Source of the DNA: Nanobdellota archaeon
Lineage (GTDB): Archaea; Nanobdellota; Nanobdellia; Woesearchaeales; GW2011-AR9
DNA length: 8,928 nt
NCBI GenBank assembly: GCA_018812355.1
Contig: JAHJDQ010000036.1
Span: 1-8,928, forward strand
Direction of reading: 5' to 3'
Under the pieces are notes generated by a model, which saw only the letters and a list, made by a program, of their open reading frames with translations, ran no database searches and had not been told where the DNA came from. A program made the position numbers and the translations under genes. Below, in pieces: positions 5,982 through 8,928 of this stretch. Within the stretch, counting starts at the first letter, position 1; each line of letters opens with the position of its first letter.

Positions 5982-6040
5982 AAAGTTTTTGCAACTCAAG
6001 GGGACGCTGCGCTTTCGCTCCACTCCGTTCCGCTCACCCT

Positions 6041-6226
6041 CGCCTAACAGCAACTATACGGTTCGGCTTCAGTCGCCACTACGTAACTCCCTACGCCTCT
6101 CCCAAATCTCAAACCAAATTTATAATACGAGAAATAAATTTACCCTTACCTGCTCGGGCTGTGGGTTGCCTCATCCCAGTTGCCACCCTTTTGAGACTTC
6201 GGTTAATCGCGATGTTAGTTTCAATT
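6041..6226 (+). repeat. attC-like recombination site, copy 1 (182-bp direct repeat)
   Basis: Left core GCCTAAC (6042-6048; RYYYAAC) and right core GTTAGTT (6214-6220; GTTRRRY-like, last base atypical) bound about 180 bp. CTAACA and TGTTAG pair at the ends. AAATTTA (6116-6122) and TAAATTT (6135-6141) form a hairpin centred at 6128.5, within 3 nt of the midpoint between the cores; pairing in between is patchy. The part 6045-6226 recurs at 7045-7226 with 5 differences (6165, 6180, 6189, 6195, 6213). Base composition is clearly richer in G+C than the flanks. The plus-strand frame across it (5944-6231) is not a gene. Confidence 0.6.
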
Positions 6227-6281
6227 TGTGAGCCACTTAAAGAAGTATGAATTTATAGTAAAATATGGGCTGTTTTTAGAA

Positions 6282-6914
6282 TTAAATTTGGTTGTAAATT
6301 CGCTCAAACGATTTTCTCTCCTCTTCCGTTAATCCACGCTCAAGTTCCTGATATAATCCATCTTTTACTGGAACTGATAAAATAATATTATTTCTTACTA
6401 AAACATTTCTTAGGTTGGCTCTGGACAAAAACATACTACTAATCTGAAGCCAATTTTGATCCAAAACTCCATTAATTTCAGTAAGTCTCTCTTCAAGTCC
6501 AATCGTATAAAAAATAGGAAGAATCGTGACTTCACACCTTATTTCTCTTTCATACCGCTCTTTTTGATATTTTATTCTTTCCTTAGCTTTTAATGCTAAT
6601 TGATCAATGCTTTCGTGTGGGACTATATCAGATCCATCCCCTGCACCGAATGTGAATGAAAGAATATCATCATTTAGGAAATACCCCAGAGAATCATTCC
6701 GTTCAAGAGCTCTAAGTTCAACCAAGTGTGATAATTCTATTTTTGAATCCAAAAGACTATTCTTGCGTGGAATAACTCTTTCTTTAATCTCTTGCCAAAG
6801 ATTATTCTTACGTGGAGTAACTCTTTTTACAGCCTCTTGATTTCTTGCAACATAACAACCAAGATCATTCTCTACGGAGTCATAATCTTCATAAACCTTA
6901 ACCAATTCTGCCAT
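6282..6914 (-). CDS. Hypothetical protein in cassette 2
   Basis: 210 aa from the ATG at 6914. An upstream ATG at 6947 would add MFLYLLCLFFH, but it overlaps the TATA box (6937-6944), so 6914, 26 nt downstream of that box, is chosen. Not recognised. It contains a 15-residue internal duplication, KRVTPRKNNL and ERVIPRKNSL (residues 30-39 and 45-54), visible in DNA as a 45-bp tandem duplication (6759-6781 and 6804-6826, 2 mismatches in 23). The middle (residues about 105-135) is a charged helix (IDQLALKAKERIKYQKERYERE), and the C-terminal half is mixed alpha/beta ending in LTEEERKSFERIY. No enzyme motif seen. Cargo of cassettes is often novel, so an unknown protein is unsurprising. Confidence 0.7.
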   Translation of the reverse strand: MAELVKVYEDYDSVENDLGCYVARNQEAVKRVTPRKNNLWQEIKERVIPRKNSLLDSKIELSHLVELRALERNDSLGYFLNDDILSFTFGAGDGSDIVPHESIDQLALKAKERIKYQKERYEREIRCEVTILPIFYTIGLEERLTEINGVLDQNWLQISSMFLSRANLRNVLVRNNIILSVPVKDGLYQELERGLTEEERKSFERIYNQI

Positions 6915-6936
6915 GTGAAAAAATAAACAGAGGAGA

Positions 6937-6944
6937 TATAAAAA
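6937..6944 (-). promoter_or_regulatory. TATA box of the cassette 2 gene
   Basis: TTTTTATA on the minus strand, centred about 26 nt before the ATG at 6914. It decides the start codon and means the reverse-oriented gene does not depend on an upstream cassette promoter. The 16-bp inverted-repeat arm lies just upstream. Confidence 0.6.
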
Positions 6945-6982
6945 CATTACTCTAAAAACAGCCCATTATTGCCAGTGGCTCA

Positions 6983-7044
6983 TAAACTTGCTTCACTTCG
7001 TTACGCATCCTCCCCACTCCGCTTCGCTCGTAAGTCGGAGAATA
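6983..7044. other. Pyrimidine-rich leader before attC-like copy 2
   Basis: Contains CTTCGTTACGC and CTCCGCTTCGCTCGTAAGTC motifs and a CTCCG/CGGAG stem (7017-7021 with 7036-7040). A related but not alignable CGCT/TCCG-rich stretch (6006-6040) precedes copy 1. No gene; the plus-strand frame 6969-7283 across this and the repeat is a shadow. Confidence 0.4.
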
Positions 7045-7226
7045 TAACAGCAACTATACGGTTCGGCTTCAGTCGCCACTACGTAACTCCCTACGCCTCT
7101 CCCAAATCTCAAACCAAATTTATAATACGAGAAATAAATTTACCCTTACCTGCTCGGGCTGTGGTTTGCCTCATCCCAGATGCCACCCATTTGAAACTTC
7201 GGTTAATCGCGACGTTAGTTTCAATT
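7043..7226 (+). repeat. attC-like recombination site, copy 2 (182-bp direct repeat)
   Basis: 7045-7226 matches 6045-6226 at 177 of 182 positions; the first 120 positions are identical and all differences fall in the last 62. It ends TTAATCGCGACGTTAG (7203-7218), with expected exchange at G7214/T7215. The central AAATTTA/TAAATTT hairpin is conserved (7116-7141). The left core is ATATAAC, which departs from the RYYYAAC consensus. Confidence 0.6.
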
Positions 7227-7263
7227 GAGGATTTGTCTAAAATAGAAGGGACCGGAAGAAAAT

Positions 7264-8415
7264 TTAAACTTCCATTATTCTGAGTATTTCATGAGCAATA
7301 TACACTTTGTTTCTTTCTTGTTTGCTAGCTAACTTAAGGATTTCCAATTGGGTCAATATTTCAATAAGTCTTTTTGCTGTTGGGTAAGTTACTTTCAATA
7401 ATCTTTCAGCATTGGTGATTGTGATATATGGGTTTACAAATAATTCGTCAATTAGTTTTGCAAGGGCTGATGTTTGGAATTTATCTTGAGTTATTTTTCT
7501 ATACTCTTCCCTAAGTTCTTGAATTTTAGTAGCTCTTTGGAGTGCGTCTTCTGCTTGTACTGTTATAGCTTCTAAAAAGAAATCTAACCATTCATCAAAA
7601 TTACCCTCTTTATTTGTCTTAAGTAAAAGAGAAGCATATTCTCTTTTATTAGCTTCAAAGAAACCACTCAAATAAAGTAGAGGTCTAATCATGAGTTTCT
7701 TTTTACATAAATAAAGTGTTATTAAGGCCCTTCCAATTCTACCATTTCCATCGCAGAAAGGATGAATCGTTTCAAATTGATAATGCATCAAAGCACATTT
7801 AATCAGCAAGGGCATTCCGTCATCAGAATTCAGATAAGAAAGGAGATTGCTCATTAATTGGTTTACATCTTCTGGACCTGGGGGTACAAAAGTAGCTTCT
7901 TGCACAATACAATTCCTTGGTCCAATCCAATTTTGAACATCTCTATATTCTCCTGGAAATTTATCTTTTCCCCTTACTCCCCTCATAAGTATTTTATGCA
8001 TTTCCTTAATTAATTCTAAATCAATAGGGTTCTTTTCAACCCTATCCAGACCATACCGTACTGCGTTAACATAATTAACAACCTCAAACGCATCTGGAAT
8101 ATTTTCATCAGTTCCTTTCGCCTCAGATAACAAAAGTTCAGACAATGATATCCTTGTTCCTTCAATTCTAGAACTCATAAGTGCTTCTTTTTTAAGGTAG
8201 GGCATAATAAGTAAGTTTGGGTTAGGGAGTAAAAGACCCACACCAGAAAGTTTTCCCAATTTCGCATCAGATCTAGAAATAGACAAAGCTAATTGCTTAT
8301 TAAATCTAATTTCTGGGGGTAATTTATTCGGGATAAAAACCAAGTGATTTCCCCATTTTAGGTCTTCTCTTTCTTTGATAACTCCAAAAGCTGTCTCAAA
8401 TTCTCGTGAATCCAT
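7264..8415 (-). CDS. Fic family protein (AMPylase-type) with N-terminal inhibitory motif and C-terminal winged helix
   Basis: 383 aa from the ATG at 8415. Fic enzymes transfer AMP or a related group from a nucleotide to a hydroxyl of a target protein. The catalytic motif HPFCDGNGRIGR (residues 218-229) is intact, including the histidine base and the arginines. GEYRDVQNWIG (about 155-165) is the usual flap region. SSRIEG (81-86) fits the inhibitory motif (S/T)xxxE(G/N), placed N-terminally as in class II, so the enzyme is predicted to be self-inhibited. Residues about 325-383 form a winged helix (ITNAERLLKVTYPTAKRLIEIL). A TTG at 8475 would add 20 residues, but a CGAAAC plus TTTAAATA-type promoter lies between the two, favouring 8415. 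It follows the second attC-like site in reverse orientation. Cytoplasmic; target unknown. Confidence 0.92.
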   Translation of the reverse strand: MDSREFETAFGVIKEREDLKWGNHLVFIPNKLPPEIRFNKQLALSISRSDAKLGKLSGVGLLLPNPNLLIMPYLKKEALMSSRIEGTRISLSELLLSEAKGTDENIPDAFEVVNYVNAVRYGLDRVEKNPIDLELIKEMHKILMRGVRGKDKFPGEYRDVQNWIGPRNCIVQEATFVPPGPEDVNQLMSNLLSYLNSDDGMPLLIKCALMHYQFETIHPFCDGNGRIGRALITLYLCKKKLMIRPLLYLSGFFEANKREYASLLLKTNKEGNFDEWLDFFLEAITVQAEDALQRATKIQELREEYRKITQDKFQTSALAKLIDELFVNPYITITNAERLLKVTYPTAKRLIEILTQLEILKLASKQERNKVYIAHEILRIMEV

Positions 8416-8438
8416 ATTAGATAAAAATACATCATTCC

Positions 8439-8453
8439 TATTTAAATGTTTCG
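8439..8453 (-). promoter_or_regulatory. Archaeal promoter (BRE plus TATA) of the fic gene
   Basis: On the minus strand CGAAAC (8448-8453) precedes ATTTAAAT (8440-8447), centred about 28 nt before the ATG at 8415. The BRE-like hexamer is identical to that at 4195-4200. Because the promoter lies downstream of the TTG at 8475, it argues for the shorter protein. Confidence 0.65.
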
Positions 8454-8475
8454 TTATTTTGTTTAATATGGGCAA

Positions 8476-8676
8476 CCTAGTTTAATTATTTGATACTTTT
8501 GTTTAATTGAATATGATGTTAGTTAAAAGATATTTTAAGAGGAATCAAGCCTTATTAAACTAAAGTCCCTTTTATTTTAATAAGTGAAAAAGTAATTAAC
8601 ATAATTCTTAACAATTCTAATTAGAGTTAAAAGAAAAAAGATTTAAATTTAATAAAGCATTTTATTTTCACTCTAG
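8476..8676. other. AT-rich non-coding gap
   Basis: No gene is seen. GATGTTAGTT (8515-8524) matches the crossover core of copy 1 (6211-6220) but has no attC body around it. GATTTAAATTTAA (about 8640-8652) is TATA-like and points towards the truncated reading frame at 8677, which lacks a start codon. Composition changes abruptly to higher G+C from about 8690. Confidence 0.4.
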
Positions 8677-8928
8677 ATTCTAATATCCCGAATCTGTCCG
8701 CGATGTGATACTATTAACAGCCAGGATAACAGACACTGTAACAAGTGCGGCGGGGTTTTAGATTTGAAGTGTGCCCTGGAAATGGAAGAAGTGCACAGGA
8801 AAGAAGTTGAGGAACGAAAAACCAACGAAGAGTGTAACAGGAACGACATTAGCCAGAATATTACCTTCCCGCCTTCAAAAAAAGAAAATAATTTAAACCA
8901 AAGCCAAATTTATCAAAAATCTGATCAT
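8677..8928 (+). pseudogene. C-terminal zinc-ribbon fragment, probably of an archaeal tyrosine recombinase; N-terminus missing
   Basis: An open frame of 84 codons runs off the right edge; TAG at 8674-8676 closes it upstream and no ATG, GTG or TTG lies before the zinc ribbon. It reads CPRC (7-10), ten residues, CNKCG (21-25), then VLDLKCALEMEEV and a charged segment. CPxCx(10)CxxCG followed by LDL-x-x-ALE is the usual tail of archaeal XerC-like integrases; the same ribbon type occurs in other proteins, so the family call is tentative. None of the catalytic domain (R..HxxR..Y) is present. Codons are richer in G+C than in the rest of the window. It may be a relic or the intC half of a gene split by integration. 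Confidence 0.5.

Larger units (their letters stand above)
5313..5994. repeat. Perfect 16-bp inverted repeat enclosing the methyltransferase gene
   Basis: TTGCAAAAACTTTTTA (5313-5328) is exactly repeated in inverse at 5979-5994. The left arm overlaps the TATA box and the right arm includes the stop codon. With the outer GTTAGGCG/CGCCTAAC pair (5302-5309 and 6041-6048) it forms nested inverted repeats around the gene. Confidence 0.85.
5303..6214 (+). mobile_element. Candidate integron-type gene cassette 1 (methyltransferase)
   Basis: 912 bp between two GTTAG crossover points. It starts TTAGGCG, and its left core CGCCTAAC (6041-6048) is the exact reverse complement of GTTAGGCG at its own start. 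This is expected because the two ends form one attC site when a cassette circularises. The unit contains one gene in the same orientation as the site, a promoter, and a recombination site of about 180 bp at its 3' end. Confidence 0.55.
6229..6982. repeat. Inverted repeats enclosing the reverse gene of cassette 2
   Basis: ATGGGCTGTTTTTAGA (6265-6280) is exactly inverted at 6951-6966, and outside it TGAGCCACT (6229-6237) is inverted at 6974-6982. The spacer between the two blocks is 27 nt on the left and 7 nt on the right. The arrangement resembles cassette 1 but the sequence is unrelated. Confidence 0.85.
6215..7214 (+). mobile_element. Candidate integron-type gene cassette 2 (reverse-oriented gene)
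   Basis: Exactly 1000 bp from one GTTAG crossover to the next, ending in the second copy of the 182-bp repeat. It carries one gene on the minus strand, opposite to the usual cassette direction, with its own TATA box. The left core of its site is degenerate (ATATAAC, 7043-7049, instead of RYYYAAC) and only partly complements the unit's start GTTAGTT. Confidence 0.5.

Noticed and set aside
5944..6231. Plus-strand reading frame of 95 codons across attC-like copy 1
   Set aside because: It overlaps the end of the methyltransferase gene and the repeat; its protein is low-complexity Ser/Arg/Pro-rich and the second repeat copy is read in a different product (6969-7283). Neither has a promoter or SD.
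6045..7226. Insertion sequence or composite transposon flanked by the 182-bp repeats
   Set aside because: No transposase is encoded between the repeats, no target-site duplication is seen, and the repeats end at GTTAG cores rather than at terminal inverted repeats. A non-autonomous element cannot be fully excluded.
7227..7283. Short plus-strand peptide EDLSKIEGTGRKFKLPLF as remnant of a gene end
   Set aside because: Only 18 residues are left before the stop and they overlap the end of the fic gene; too short to support any assignment.
8476..8676. tRNA or other attachment gene next to the integrase fragment
   Set aside because: No cloverleaf, TTCGA-type arm or CCA-compatible acceptor end could be found on either strand.

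Overview
The window looks like an accessory region of an AT-rich archaeal genome. The archaeal call rests on promoters. Five genes (on both strands) have a TATA-like octamer centred about 26-28 nt before an ATG, as expected for leaderless archaeal transcripts, and two of these are preceded by a CGAAAC BRE-like box. Internal genes of the long minus-strand operon instead carry Shine-Dalgarno (SD) sequences. The truncated reading frame at the right edge ends in a zinc ribbon typical of archaeal integrases. I cannot assign a lineage; no rRNA, tRNA or core gene is present.

Layout. (1) 23-601 +: a CPBP-type membrane protease. (2) 602-896: non-coding. (3) 897-4044, minus strand: a compact operon, read right to left. 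It starts with a ribbon-helix-helix regulator (54 aa), then a 37-aa ORF, a phage-type zinc-finger protein, two small unknown proteins each preceded by a terminator-like hairpin, a small beta-rich protein, a 493-aa P-loop-ATPase-like protein with a winged helix, and an 80-aa protein coupled by ATGA. This reads as the control and replication module of a plasmid or integrated virus (inference). (4) 4045-4231: divergent promoter region. (5) 4232-5290 +: an unknown charged, coiled-coil-rich protein. (6) 5291-7226: two gene-cassette-like units, described below. (7) 7264-8415 minus: a Fic-domain enzyme with its own promoter. (8) 8677-8928 +: the zinc-ribbon tail of a probable integrase, with no N-terminal part and a different base composition.

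The most interesting part is 5291-7226. Three copies of a 16-bp motif (TTAATNNCGAYGTTAG) occur at 5291, 6203 and 7203. Each ends in the GTTAG crossover core expected of the right end of an integron attC site. The last two sit at the ends of a 182-bp direct repeat (6045-6226 and 7045-7226, 5 mismatches, offset exactly 1000 bp). In the first copy a left core CGCCTAAC (6041-6048) is the exact complement of the start of the upstream unit, GTTAGGCG (5302-5309), and a hairpin sits at the midpoint of the repeat. This is the geometry of integron cassettes: unit 1 (5303-6214) carries a methyltransferase and unit 2 (6215-7214) an unknown gene in reverse orientation, each with its own archaeal promoter. 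Each gene is also enclosed by a perfect 16-bp inverted repeat, which classical cassettes do not have. No integron integrase is in the window.
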